Notes: a model not told the origin generated them from the sequence alone. A stretch of DNA of 64,000 bases from Sebastes aleutianus (GCA_916700875.1 CAKAKS010000022.1:11368013-11432012), one strand, 5' to 3'; positions 48,739-61,996 are shown, counted from the stretch's first letter. Program-made: numbers and translations.

Positions 48739-48874
48739 GAGTTGCTGATCTACCGCTGCGTTAATCGGTTAGTTTGTTTGTGTTATTGTGTGACTTTGGT
48801 TAGTTCTGATTCACCAAAGTCACACAATAACGCAAACTAACTAACCGATCGAGGCAGCGGTAGACCAGCAACTC
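48739..48874. repeat. Long hairpin (inverted repeat), ~64-bp arms
   Basis: The left arm begins GAGTTGCTGATCTACCGCTG and the right arm ends CAGCGGTAGACCAGCAACTC. The inner arm parts TGTTATTGTGTGACTTTGGT and ACCAAAGTCACACAATAAC match exactly. The loop is about 10 nt. Confidence 0.85.
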
Positions 48875-49489
48875 CCGCGTTCTGCGAGGTAAAATCACTG
48901 TATTTTTCAATGGAGTCCGGTGGCTTTGGCGAGAGCATTCATTCGGTCTTGTTTAGTTATTTAGAGTCGTGCATCTGAGTCCTGTTCCTTGTGGTTTCAC
49001 TTGATGTCACAATCAGTGTTTATTAGAGAACAATGTTTTGGCAAGAGCACAGAGGACATGTCTGGTTTTTGCTTATGATCACAGTTTTTTTTTTTTACCA
49101 AAGCTTATAAAGTAGATTCACCACTGAAAACGGGTAATCACCTGTTTTTTCCTATTCGTCAGATGGAGAGTGGTAGGGCAAAAGAGGAAGAAACATTTAT
49201 AACATGTAAATATGAAATTACATTAAAAGGGAAGGGGGACACAGTTAGCCTTCCAGCAACTGTAAAACTGCCTTACAGTATTTACTAGACACCAAAGCAC
49301 CATCAGCTTTTGTTTGCAGTTTGCAAAGCTGGCAACTTCTCTATGAGCACATGACTTCTGAGATGCTGCGTTTAGGCACTTGGTCCTGCTGCTGCTGTTG
49401 TTCCAGAAACAAGCTCTATTGTGCTCATTAAACAACTACATATCTCTCCTTAATTTCTACATGAGTAAAATACACACATGAAATATTTA

Positions 49490-50305
49490 AGTAAGACAGT
49501 ATTGGAGTTGTTGGAAAGCACCTTTAACCAAACCAGGCTAGCTGAATGCACAGAGATGAAATTAAAGTCGATCTTCTCATCAAGACAGTTAAAAGAAATT
49601 CTCAAAATATCCCTTTAAGTTCATTGTTTATAATTTTTTGGGGGGGATTTTCATAGAAAATTACCAAAAGATGTGTAATGCAATGAAGCTGTGCTTTCAA
49701 CTAGACTTTTTTTCTCTGCGATATTGGATGTTGTTATAGAGACAGACAGTTATATTATTAATATGATTATTTTTGTTAGGAATAAGATTTATTTTTGAAA
49801 GGTGTGGACTCCTTGAATATCAATCAATTTAGAAAGTTTATTAAACATCACTTTATTTTGGAAGGATTTATTGCAAATAGGAAAACTTAATTGAAGCTGA
49901 AGGCTGGTAAGAAGTTTGTTTTTGATTAAAAAGAACATTACATGTATAAATTAATTATATATATATGAAGTGCGATCAACCTTTTTTTCATTCCTTTTTA
50001 ATTTGATTTATTTCTTCTTTTGTTTTATTATATCTTTAATATTATTTATTGAGGTTGTTAGGCCTGCTGATATACAGTATGTTTTATGTTTGAGTTTGAT
50101 TTTGTATTTTGGTCTGTTTTAGTGTGTTTATTGTTTTGTATGTTTTTCGGTGATGTTTTTGTTAATAAAAACAACACAAAAAAGTATTGGAGTTGTTAGA
50201 AAGCACCTTTAACCAAACTAGCTGAATGCACAGAGATGAAATTAATGTTGATCTTCCCATCTGACTCTTGGCAAAACGGTTAATAAATTTCCCAAAATCT
50301 CAAAA
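49490..50305. repeat. Two ~115-bp direct copies flanking an AT-rich insert
   Basis: 'TATTGGAGTTGTTGGAAAGC' (49500) and 'TATTGGAGTTGTTAGAAAGC' (50185) begin two copies of one sequence. The DNA between (about 49616-50180) ends in TTAATAAAAACAACACAAAAAA, like the 3' tail of a retroposed element. Confidence 0.6.
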
Positions 50306-50878
50306 TATCCTTGTTTATGATTTTATGTGAGAAAAATACCCAGACTTTTTAGAAGGAGTAGATTGGACTAAAATCGTTGTAACCCAAATTTGTGTGACCC
50401 CCGGTACCAAACCATGTACCTACTGTTAGTGAAGGAGGACTGTTCAGAATATACTTTAAGTAATAGTCAGTCAAGATAAAAACAGCTGCTGATTATGTTA
50501 CAGAGCGGCCCTCAATATTTTACAAACTAAACATAACTGTGAAGGAATGTTTGCACAGCTAATGGCATTTATACTATTTGATTTTCATCTCTTTTTGCAT
50601 CATTTATGTGTTTCACAAGATTTTTTTTGTGATTTCTAATATTAAAAAAATACAGGTACATTGACGGATTTTTTTTTTTGAAATAAGAAAAATAATGTAA
50701 TCTCCATGAAGCAAATGAAGGAAAAAGCTCAACTACACAGAGCTGAATGTGATAATCTGACGTGTTGTGCTGCATATCACAGCATCTGTTCTGTTCAATG
50801 TCACATTCAGGAGCTTTTAGAAAGCTCTGTAAATATGATTTCTTTGAGACTTGGGATGCATCAAAGAATTGTCTGTAC

Positions 50879-53800
50879 CTCTCCCAGAGCGTGCCAGTGT
50901 GTGATGGGCTTCCGCGGGTAAGCCAACATTTCGTTCCAGTGATCTCGTCCAAGACCCTCAGCATCTGGCCCGGCGCGACACACACCGATCACCTCATTGT
51001 GTCCAACCCTGTGAGTAGTAAAACACACACACATTAACACACATTTGGATGCACATTGTAAAGCTTCTAGTAGTTGACTAGTAGTAGTTGATTTGAATGT
51101 GAATGTCCGTTCTATTCCTATTCTATTTCTATGGTATATACAGTAGCTAGTGACTGCTTGACTCACCGATCATAATCCATCACCATGATGGACAGACTGA
51201 CTTGTTCCACGTTCTCCGGGGGAATGTCGAAGATGATGGCCTCGTTGTACACTGGGTTGAGCGTGCTTTTCTTGGTAGTTGTTTTTCGCTTCTTTAACCT
51301 CCGTCCGTCACATATCAGGTAAACCTTCACGTACGGGTCTGGGAGACATGTTTACTGTCATATGATGATGATGATATCAACCAAAACTAACAATACAAAT
51401 GTTAAAGGCAGATTATGCTGAATGTTCTATGCACCTGTCTTTAAACATTCAGGTGTTCATAAGCGCCACAAAATACAAAACCACTTCCTTTTTCACAGTT
51501 AAAATAAGAAATAAGACACGTATTCTGACAGATTTTAATACTTTGAATAATTTGCCCTCAAAGGCCTCCCCATGTCTCTTCCCTATTTCCAATCTAAGTG
51601 GCCACCTGCTGTCTCGTTTCAGCTAAGTTCGATTTATGGCTCAGTGTGTGCTTTTGATGCGAGCCGCATCTTATTTGCTGTCAGGTTACCTGAAGAGCCT
51701 GTGATGTCCATGGCTTTGAGGTTTCTGCATTTGATGACTGTTAGGGTCATTCTCCCTGCTGTGGGGAGGTAGCACAGCGAGTACATGATCTCTCCCAGGT
51801 CAACACTCTCCTGGAGGACAAAAAAAAAAGAAAGACATGAATTTTAAAGGCTTTGACCACATTCTGTGAATCTAAATGCCAACGCCGGCACTTCACATTT
51901 TATCTGTGTGGCATGGCAAGCTGTTGTGATGTGTATCTCCTTCAGTGTAGTATGTTGTAGGCGGTTTGTCACTAGTTTCTTAATAGTTGTAATGAATTAT
52001 TTGTTTTTTAGACAAATAGACCTGAAGTGTAAAAACAGGGAGTCTCCGTCAGACGTGCATCATCCGATGACAGAGGGCGTCTTAATGCTTTCCATTCATT
52101 TCTTATGGAAAGCAGGAGAGGGAGTCGCCCAGTGCATGGTGGGAGTGTTGCGACAAGTTGGAGGCGGTCTGTATTTGCATAATGTTGAAAAATAACTCAA
52201 CTTTCATGCAACTTTATGCAAATGAGCCCGTCCAGCGTGATGCGTCTAACTCATGAAACTTGGACCAAGCTGTCAAACTAGGCGATCTAGTTCTAAAATG
52301 AAACAAGATTCAGCAGTGGCGTAGCCTATTTCTCACTTTAAATGTTTTCAGATGTAGATTTTGGTGGATTGTATAGACGAATTAACAGAAGGCTTAGGAG
52401 CCATATTGTTTCCTTTTTGAAACAGCAAGCAGAAAACCAGGGACCAATCGGGTGCATTCCACGATAGGTTACGTCACCCATGTGCCCTAGCGTCCTCGCC
52501 GGATCTTGTGGACATGTAGCGTGAGATGTGCGTGTGACGGATGTCAGAAACGCTTCTAATAACGCTTTCAGTGGGGATTGGCCTTAAGAGGAAAACACGG
52601 CCAACTCCCAGACCGGACAAAGCCGTGGGAGCGACCTGTCAATCACAAGGTAGCCACGCCCTAAAGCATCCCCTGATTTATGGTCTATTTAAACTCTAAA
52701 TGGGACCATATTTTGTTATTATTATAAACTAGATACCATATTCGTTGTTGTCCCAAAACACTGCTAGTCAGAAGATGACACTAGTATTTTCTTCAGGTAG
52801 TCAGTTAGTTGTGTTGAAGTAAGCCTATTATGTTAAAGATCGTATTGTCGTAATTATTACGTTTAATGGGCATGCTTCGGTTTTAGGATACAGATGAAAA
52901 TGTTTATGAAGAAACCAAGAAAGTTCACTACTCTAGTAATGTAGAAAACTTCATGTTAGCTTTGAAACAGACTTGGATGCTTGACATGAAACTGAAAGCC
53001 TTCAAAAGTATTTGAAAGCAGAGCTGCATTGGCTAATTGAGTTATCCAAGATTACCTTTTCTGGTTTACTGACAGTAGAGTGTTCCTATTAATGTAATAA
53101 TGTAATAAAAATCATAAATTAAGACTTTAAATATCAAATGTATCACAACTCTGCAGTGGAATTACTCACATCCACCCACAAACCTTTGGAAATGCTACAT
53201 ATGCCATAAAAGCTCTCTCTCTCTCTCTCACATACACACTTTAAGAATGACACATCCAACCCCTTCATGTGAAGTATAAATCCACAAAGTAACTGAAGCT
53301 GCCCTGGGGTGTACCGACACAGGAGGGAGTTTTCACCTTGATCTGTGGCCTGCAGTTTGAGGAGGTCAATATAATCCAACACAATCAAGGCCAAGGAAGG
53401 GCTCAAATGATACTCTGTTGGCTGATTTAAGTACTTAAAAAACAAAACAACTTACATATTTAACTCTCTGTTAACAAGACATTTAAATGCTTCAGCACTA
53501 ACAATGAATATATCTTTTAGTTTTGCTCTTTGGGCTACTTGAAAAGAAATGTCAGCTTTCTTATCCATGTCAATACACAATACATTCTCGGTACTGTAGC
53601 ACACATCACATAAAAGTAGCAGTTTGTTGTAGCTCCTTTTGTATGTAATGTACTGTATGTCCAAAAAGACCCTCTTGTATGTGGTTCTTGAACTCAGTAT
53701 GTAACTAGAGAGCATCATTCCTCCACCACGGCTGCATAATCCTCGAAATTTTATATCTAATTTATAAAAGAAAATGTTAAGTATTCTTTAATCTGCGTTG

Positions 53801-56800
53801 TAATTCGCATCTCAATTCAGATCAAAAATGCCCTAAAATCCTTTAAAAAGGAGTTGGATCTGCATTAATAACTAATTATTTGGACCAATGACCACTATAC
53901 ACCAAATACCACATTTTCAGTTTTTGAGATATCCTGGTAATTTCTAAACTGGACTGAAAACAAGATCTCCTTTGTGGAGTTAACAGTGAGGCCCAGATAA
54001 TAAGCTTATCTAAGGATAAAGCGAGGAATCTCTGTTTGTTTGTCTGTGTGTCCTTCACATATCTCAAGAACTACTCATCCAATCTACTTCACATTTGGCG
54101 GGTGTATTGCTGGGGACCCAAGGGAGTGTTTTGACGAATTTGGTGCAATTTGCGACACATTTAATAATAATAAACAAGCGACAGCTCTCTGTACAGCAGC
54201 AGGGGCAAGGCTACAGGGTTCTGCAGACTGAGGTGAGCATGTTTTCCTCAGCGGGCCTTTACAAACTGCGACTCAATGACTGCAGTTCACTTTTGCTGCT
54301 GAATGCTGGACATACTAATGTTACAACCAAACTCTTCTTCACTTCTCTGGAGTCAACGGGCGATGTGCGGTTCTCGACAACGCTGCAGCAGCAATAGAGT
54401 GCTGCAGGGATGACGTATTTTTGTAGGCCAACTCGGCAGTTAGCATCGCAATGGTTCCCTCGACAAAAAGCCAATGGGATTTTTCCATTGGGTTTTGGAT
54501 TATTGCAGAAAATAAGCTCTGTGGCAAACAAACGTTTATGATACTTACACATTTTGTTCAGCAAGATAATATTCACAAAAGAACACCACTTTTATGATTT
54601 TTGAAGCATAAACACAATCGGCAGAAGTAAAAAGCTAACGTTAGGCTATAAACGAACTACGCCACAGTTGCATGACTTCACGTCTCCACCACTAAGCTCA
54701 CTTTGCATTATCATCTCTTTCCAACACTTAACGGTAGCCATAAAACCCCAAAAGTTGGAGCAGAGGTGAGCAGGTAATCACCACTGATGTGATCAAAAAC
54801 AATAATGTCTTAACAGATTAATAAATATGTAAGCGATAATGTACAGCGAGCCGGTCATTGTTGTGAAATAAACCCTGACAGGGCGTTCTTGCATCGCCCT
54901 GAAGGGGTATATTTCATAACAATGACCCGCTCGCTGTACATTATCCTGCCTATTACACGGCTACTTACTTAAGAAGTCAATAATTTGACCCAAAAGCGGT
55001 CCTCCAGAGTCCGACATCAGAACTGCGCCCATAGTGGCCTGTTATACATTGCAACGGTCATTGCAATCATCTCTAGTCAGTCTGTATGCAAAGCTTCGGT
55101 TACTATTAATATAGCTAGCCCACAGCTATTGTGAACCTGACAACAATGGCCCAGTGTTTATCACAATGAAAACATTCATAAATAACGCAGAGGCTCTTGA
55201 GTAAACTGTAATCAGTGTTAATGTAGGAGTGAAATACAATCTGGGCTAAATTACCAGTTCATATGAGGACATACTATCTACAGTACGCTGTACCCTGTTT
55301 GTATAAATATTTAAAAGTTTGAGAGTATATTACTGCAGTTTGTATATCTTGTGATCGGCTCGTTTTACTCTCTGTTGCTATATTTATATCTGTGGAATAC
55401 CCAGCAGTTTCTGGAAAATGTCTGTGTGGGTGTTTTGCTGATGAAATGCATTTCCCAGAGCGTTTGAATTATGCAACGTGTTCAACCTGCCACTTTTGTG
55501 GAACGCTGTTGATGAATCTGGGCTATTAGAAGTAATTCAGTGCAATACTTCATGTTTAGACCTTTTTTAAAATCAGTACAAGTTCCCATTGGAAACACAG
55601 AAGTGTGGTGCTCACATAGCAACAATTTCCACATATGTGAGGACTTGGCAGTGTGTTAGTGTGAACGCCAACTCACTGTAGTTGCTGCGTGAATATCCTT
55701 CCACACCACAGCCTCCCTGGAAAGATCAGAGAGTTCAAAGAGGTTGTCCACCACCACCTCGCCAATCATATCGTGGCTGGTGAAGCGGTCGAAGTCGTAG
55801 ACGCTGAAGTGCAGCTTGCGGTTGCAAATCTCGTCGTACACCACGGGGAAACAGAAGGTCTCGTCAAACATGGGGTTCAGGTTCTTGCGGTGGACGCGCG
55901 TCTGGAACTTCTTCTTCCTCTCTGGTAGCAGGTAGATCTTCACGTACGGGTCGGAGGTGCCCGTGAAGTCTTTGGCAGGCAGTTCCAAGGCCTTGAGGAT
56001 TCTCACCACCAACGCTTGCTCCTCGTAGTCGTAGCGCAGCGCGAAGCTGAGCTTTCCGCAAGTCTCCACGGGCTCTTTGGCCTCATCCTCTGAGTCCACA
56101 GACTTCTGCTTGTAGAGTTCGGGTTTTATTCTTCCAATGCTCACTGTCGAGGACTGGCGGAGAGGCAATGTGTCCGGGCTGAAGTCAACGCTGGTGACAT
56201 TCATCTGACGAGGCAGGTGGCGCCGGAATGAATTGTGCCTGTTGGAAAGGGTAAAGGGCATTTGGTAAATGTCTCAAGTGTCAGTGCTATGCATGAGTGG
56301 CTTTGTTATGATGAGCGCTAATGGTTTGTCAGGAGAGAAGTACATCTGAAACGCATCATGCATAATAATGTGGCACTCATGGCACATGCATTGACATATA
56401 CCGTCTGGTAGAAAAGCTTTGGTTTGTCTTCAGGAAAGAAGCACATTAATCTAGCTGAGAAGCATAAATATTCACTGAACAACCATCTGACATACCAGTA
56501 ATGATTCTTTGAGGTTTATCTTTCAATATGCTTGATGCATGTTGGCAAATAATAGCTTAAAATGCTCACAATGACCTAGCCAATCATATGATATACACTA
56601 GGGCTGTCAGTCGATTCAAATATTTAATCGCGAGTAATCGCACGATTGTCCATATTTAATTGAGATTAATCGCACATTTTGTATCTATTCAAATGTACCT
56701 TAAAGGGAGATTTGTCAAGTATTTAATACTCTTATCAACATGGGAGTGGGAAAAAATGCTTGCTTTATGCAAATGTATGTATATATTTATGATTGGAAAT

Positions 56801-59800
56801 CAATTAACAACACAAAACAATGACAGAAACCCTCACAGGTACTGCATTTAGCATAAAAATAGGCTCAAATCATAACATTCAAACTGCAGCCCAACAGGCA
56901 ACAACAGCTGTCAGTGTGTCAGTGTGCTGACTTGACTACAACTTGCCCCAAACTGCATGTGATTATCATAAAGTGGGCATGTCTGTAAAGGGGAGACTCG
57001 TGGGTACCCATAGAACCCATTTTCATTCACATATCTTGAGGTCAGAGGTCAAGGGACCCCTTTGAAAATGGCCATGCCAGATTTTCCCCGCCAAAATTTA
57101 GCAACAAGCCAATATGACATGGTCGGTATCAATGGATTCTTTAGGCTTTCTAGTTTCATATGATGCCAGGATCTTCATTCTAAAAATCGCGAGTTGAATT
57201 AAAGAAATTAGTGGCGTTATAACGAATTTGCGTTATCGTGTTAACTTTGACAACTCTAATATAAACATATTGTCCTTTGAGCCTTGTAAAGTGGCTTAAT
57301 TTGCCTAAAATCCAGACCCCACAACCTTGATTTTGTAGACAACCTAAGGACACTGTGACCTACATCAAAGTAAATTCAACATCCTTCTTCTTTCTTACTG
57401 AACACAGCTGGTGTTACCCTGAAAGTAGTACCAGACAATAACATCACAAGTGGCCACATTTTCTTCGTCTTTGGTACTAATGTGTGGTTTTGGAAAAAAA
57501 CCTATCTCCAGCATTCAGATTGAAGCTCTTATATAAATTACCTGAATGCAGCAAATTTCTGTGAAGTTGACATCTTATGAAAAAAAAAAAAACGACGGCC
57601 CTGTTTGACTCGCCAATCTTGTCACCTAGCAACTGGCCCTCCTCCTTTCTGACAGTTAGACAATCACAGTGATCTGACAGCCACGGCACAAATGATATGG
57701 CACAGGAGGCACAGCTGAAAATTAAATACTGTGCACTCAAGTATTGTAAACAACATAGAGGACTTTATGTTTGCCAGTACAAACCTAAAGGGAAAAGTAA
57801 AAAATGCTTAAAAATATAAACTAAACACATTGAATACTAACTGGACAGACAATAGTAGTAACTATATAGTAACTATACTACTTTTAATCCTCTTTAAACC
57901 GTAACATACACTCAATCCATTGGGGGTTACACCAAATCCACTACTAACACCAGAGATAAAACCCTAATTTAATTGCTTTTTGTTTCAGTTTTCAATAATG
58001 ACATCATGAACATGAACAAAGAAGTTGGATGTAATGTGAGTTCAGTGACATCTTCTGTCTTTTCATCATACCTAAAATTCAGAAAGTTACAAACACATCC
58101 TTTTGTTTGCAGTTTTCCGAAAACAGATGCTACCTGTTCACAATATTTAAAGGAACATTGTGTAACATTTCGGGGGATTTTATTAGCAGAAATGGAATAT
58201 AATATTCATAACTATGTTTTCATTAGTGTATAATCACCTGAAACTAAGAGGCGTTGTGTTTTTGTTAGCTTAGAATGAGCCCTTCATATCTACATAGGGA
58301 ACCGGCCCTCTTCATGTTGCTCCGCCATGTTTCTACAGTAGAACAGAACGGACAAACCAAACACTGGCTCTAGAAGAGGCTTTTACATTTTTAAGTTACC
58401 TGAAGGCCACCGTAGTTCTCCGACACGCTTGTGAAACTGCGGTAACATGAGCCAGCCGCCGTCTGATTTCCGTTGCTCCTAAAGTAGTGTTATTATGGTG
58501 AGGATGGCCTCTGAGCGAGGCGAACGCCGCTACGACGGTTTTGCACTCAACGTCTCACATTATCGCATTCTTGGAAAGGGAGTAGTGGGCGGAGAGGTAC
58601 TCAGTTGGTTGCAATCTGCAACCACACCACTATATGTCGCCAAATCCTACACACTGTACCTTTTTTAAAAAGAAATGAATGATTGATAACAATTAGAGCT
58701 CAATGGTTGATAAGATAAAGAGTTCATCACTTATGATTATATAAGACAAATAAAATAATGCTAGGACTTATTCTTGCCCCAAAATAATCGGGTAAGAATC
58801 TCCAAACAGTGACAATCATGTCTCCACTGTGTACTTTCAAGGCAGGCTGTCCATGATTTAGAGCTGAAACGATTAGTTGATCAAAAAATGTTAAAATATG
58901 AAGACTAAAGCCGTATTTAAAATCAAATGGTTTTTGGCTGTCGCCGTCTTGGTGTTTTTGCAACCAGAAGTGACACGAGAGGGTGGAGGTTGGTACAACT
59001 GAAGGCTGAATAGGACATTTTTAGGTGACCAAAAAGATTATAATTAACTTTGATGAACTGAAAACACACTGTGAAAGGGTTTAAGTTGTAAGATGAAAAC
59101 ACGGACAACTCCCAGAACGGACAACGCCGTGGTAGCGACCTGTCAATCACAAGGTAGCCCCGCCCTAAAGCATCCCCTGCCTTATGGTCTATTGGACTCT
59201 AAATGGGACCATAATCTACTAAATGAACATCATGCTGTATTGAAGAAGACTTGAAACTAGCGACTCAGACCATAAACTCATGTTTACAATGTTTACTGAA
59301 GTAATAAATCAAGTGAGAAGTAGGCTCATTTTCTCATAGACTTCTATACGATCAGACTTCTTTTTGCAACCAGAGGAGTCGCCCCCTGCTGGCTGTTAGA
59401 AAGAATGCAAGTTTAAGGCACTTCTGCATTGGCTTCACTGCCACTGCTCTACACCAGTATTGGGTTTGAGCTAAGAGCACATTGTAGGTGTTTTTGTAAT
59501 TTTGTCATTCAAAAAGGAAACATTCATTGGTAATCGAGAATTGCTGTCAAAAGAGTAGGTGGAAGGATTAAGACAGTAGGCGTTGCAATCTTTAACCTGG
59601 CCGTTCTGCATCCCTGGTGGGTGTGTAATTCATGAAGACCTTGGTGTCAATATAAAGGAATTAACGAGCCTAACGATAAACCAAAGTAAATGTCAATAAA
59701 GGCTTCCTCTGAGAAACTGAGCGCAGCTGCCTGGCGCGTCTCACCAGAAACCAACCTTCCACCATGACAGCTCCCACCCCACAGCAGTGCTAATTATGGA

Positions 59801-61996
59801 CGTTCTTGTTTAAACACAGTGCTGCAAAACAAAAGAGAAGCGAGAGCTGGTTGTTTAATTACTGTGGTTGCTCCTCGCCGTTACCTCATCAGCTTGACTC
59901 GCACGTAGAACAGATTATAAGGTTCCAACTGGAGGGAGGAGACTCACCGCCGTGAGTCTGGCTGATGAGCCTACAGGAGGGGATTTTTTTTTTTCTGGTC
60001 AGACAGAGCAAGAGACACACAATTCAACATGTGCCAGCATTTCAAGGTCAGCGGGTACATAGCCCTCGCTGCTCTTCATGACACGTGCCAAACCACCTCA
60101 AGGAAAGTGGCTACACTGTCATGCACTGTCAGGGCAGTATTTTGCATCGTGTAGACATCACGTTTTTGTGTACTACTGTAGGAAAACAAACCAATGTGGG
60201 TTCAGAAATGCTACAATTGTACCGTAATCGCAGATACATGTGTATAAATAGCTTTTCAACCAGACAGGGAGGGGTTGTGAGAGCAGCGGGTTCATGTGAG
60301 GTACCTGGAGGAGGAGGTTGGCTCGGTGGTCTGCCTCTGGATCTTAGCCTGCTGGCTGAGCTTCTCCCTCAGGGCTGTTTGCACCTCGGCGGGGATGTCC
60401 GGAGACGTCTGGCTGATCTTCATGGCCGCCTCCAGGAGCTTGACGGTGCTCCGTCCGTTCGCCTTCACTTCCAGCGGGTAGTACTTCTTCTCCACCTCCG
60501 GCGCTTTGCACTCGGTGACCGGCGGGGAGTTGGCCGGAGGCGCCTCGGGGAAGCCCACGTGGAGGCCATTTTCGGCGTGGGCCGACAGAGCCTTGCTCCT
60601 CCAAATGGGCCAGCACAGCTTCCAAAAGACAAAGAGAGAGACTACCAACAGGGCGAGGCCACAGAAACCCACGACCACAGCTAGTAGACTAATAGAGATG
60701 TCTACACGTAACCATGGAGAGACCCATAGAGGAGGACAAGAGACACATGAAAAGGAGAGGAGGCAAGCGAGGGACAAAATATGACAGACAAACATGCAAG
60801 GGAGAAAGAGAAAAAAGGAGAGAAAGCCAGCTGTAAGAAAGAGGGGGCAGCATATGCACCTGTTTGATAAAGCAGGACAATATAAAGTCATATAAAACCT
60901 CAGCATCCAGAGATGCATGGAAAAAAAGCTCCCATCTGCTCATGACATTTCCTCTTATTGATATTTAAATGCAAAGTTTGCACTGCAGCTTTCTGTATAT
61001 ACATGCAGCTTTTCAAAAAACGTCTTAATCAAAGTGACACTGAGTAAATTCCCCCAGATTGCAAAGTGAAAAATGGAAAGAAAGACAGAGTGAAAGAAAG
61101 AAAGGCAGGATATCAGATGGCCACCTCAGTCTGTTTTTCCACCTGTTGCTATTTCAGCAGTCTGGAGCTGCAGCAAGATGCGTAACAGGTAGACAAACAC
61201 TTTGGGAACAGTTCAACGCAATAAAAATACAACTAAGTGTTGTAATAAAGTTTTAATAGTAAAGGAGAGCATATGTTTGGTTTCTCCTTTTTTTTTTTTT
61301 TTTTCAAAACGCTGCAACAGGTCAGTCTCTTTCTTTGCAGGGAACAAAGTACTAAATATAGCACAGCATTTATTTCCCATACTTGTATAACTTTATATGT
61401 TTAGTACATGCACTACACTACCGGGATTATCTTTTTATTTATTTATTTTTATATGTATATGCACAGTTCACTGTTCTTATGTTCCATTTTTTTTTTTTTT
61501 TTTTTTAATATTAGATTACTACACTGACTCTTAACAAGTCACTATGAGCGTATATTTTTGCACATATATATATTCAGACAAAATCCTTCAAAAATAAATA
61601 AATATGGCTATGAAATTAATCCTGAAATAAATTAATGAGAATATATAAATACATGTAAATATACATGTATTACACAGTCTCAAGGCAGTTTTTGAAATAG
61701 TCACGAAATGTAATCTATACATAGACACGAATTTCTGTTTTTTTAATGTTTGGTTTCTCCTTGCAACAGGTCAGTCTCTTTCTTTGAAGGAAACAAAGTG
61801 ATTAATTGAGGGAAAGAAATAAAATAAAGACTTTTTTTGCTTATTTACCTGCGTTTCCTTTACCTGGTATGTTGCTCTCCAGGGGGAATATATCCGAGCA
61901 TTTGTCCCGGTCCACGTGTCCAGTGAGACAAAGTTCAGTAACGATTTGGAGAGCCCTTTGGCACAAGGTGATGCTGTCCTCCGTCCGGACACTCAT
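50879..61996 (-). CDS. syt10: Synaptotagmin-10
   Basis: A calcium sensor of secretory vesicles with one membrane anchor and two C2 domains. Coding exons on the minus strand: 61996-61849, 60701-60305, 56238-55677, 51810-51690, 51338-51167, 51008-50879. All have AG/GT borders and matching phases, giving 510 codons. N-terminal Cys12, Cys23 and Cys33 are those that cross-link the SYT3/5/6/10 subclass. The membrane segment is about 55-77, followed by KLCW. C2A runs about 241-369 and C2B about 370-505. Calcium-binding loop aspartates are present (KDFTGTSDPYVK and YDFDRFTSHD in C2A; KAMDITGSSDPYVK and MDYDR in C2B). The N-terminus and the 'RHLPRQM' region match SYT10 better than SYT6 or SYT3. After HWHALGE the frame continues only five codons to a stop (50863-50861), but a good GTACAG donor lies exactly there, and mammalian SYT10 has a further ~20-residue tail. 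A last exon downstream is therefore likely but was not found. Confidence 0.9.
51960..52300. repeat. Fish interspersed repeat in syt10 intron 3
   Basis: 'GGGAGTCTCCGTCAGACGTG' and 'GCATGGTGGGAGTGTTGCGA' occur as in a repeat common in percomorph genomes. Intronic, antisense orientation not determined. Confidence 0.45.
52585..52715 (+). repeat. Dispersed 'ACACGGCCAACTCCCAGACC' repeat, partial copy 2
   Basis: The core of the family also at 43345 and 58920, including the 'GTGGGAGCGACCTGTCAATC' part that copy 1 lacks. Confidence 0.7.
53212..53230. repeat. (CT)n microsatellite
   Basis: Nine CT units. Confidence 0.85.
53995..54670. repeat. Compound interspersed repeats in syt10 intron 3
   Basis: 'CACATATCTCAAGAACTACT' begins one common fish repeat (to about 54160). 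A second, 54240-54670, carries 'GGATGACGTATTTTTGTAGG' and 'AAAAAGCTAACGTTA', the last also at 46655. Confidence 0.45.
54835..55085 (-). repeat. Dispersed element with internal hairpin, copy 2 (inverted)
   Basis: The inverse of 9240-9590. The hairpin arms GATAATGTACAGCGAGC and GCTCGCTGTACATTATC are nearly perfect here. The shared flank 'TTAAGTAAGTAGCCGTGTAATA' is read on the minus strand. Confidence 0.7.
56599..57258. repeat. TAGGGCTGTCA repeat, full copy
   Basis: The ends TAGGGCTGTCAGT and (inverse) TAGAGTTGTCAAA are imperfect inverted repeats. The 5' part is rich in TTAATCG. It lies in syt10 intron 2. It contains TTAA at 56804 and at 57199, the two points between which copy 1 (29021-29892) has foreign DNA. 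Confidence 0.7.
58151..58664. repeat. TTAA-flanked MITE-like element in syt10 intron 2
   Basis: TTAA stands at 58147-58150 and 58665-58668. The ends AGGAACATTGTGTAACATTT and (inverse) AAAGGTACAGTGTGTAGGAT are imperfect inverted repeats. It contains no open transposase. A fragment is at 29893-29970. Confidence 0.55.
58920..59445 (+). repeat. Dispersed 'ACACGGACAACTCCCAGAAC' repeat, copy 3 (complete)
   Basis: The longest copy of the family also at 43345 and 52585. Ends with 'GAGTCGCCCCCTGCTGGCTG' and 'GGCACTTCTGCATTGG'. Confidence 0.75.
61274..61800. repeat. Local direct duplication in syt10 intron 1
   Basis: 'GTTTGGTTTCTCCTT' followed by 'GCAACAGGTCAGTCTCTTTC' occurs at 61274-61345 and again at 61748-61790. 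The first copy has a poly(T) stretch plus CAAAACGCT inserted between the two parts. The duplicated ends frame a repeat (about 61350-61740) that also occurs at 63090-63400. Confidence 0.75.

Noticed and set aside
60085..60684. 199-codon plus-strand open frame across syt10 exon 2
   Set aside because: Opposite-strand shadow; the minus strand encodes the syt10 membrane segment with correct splice sites.
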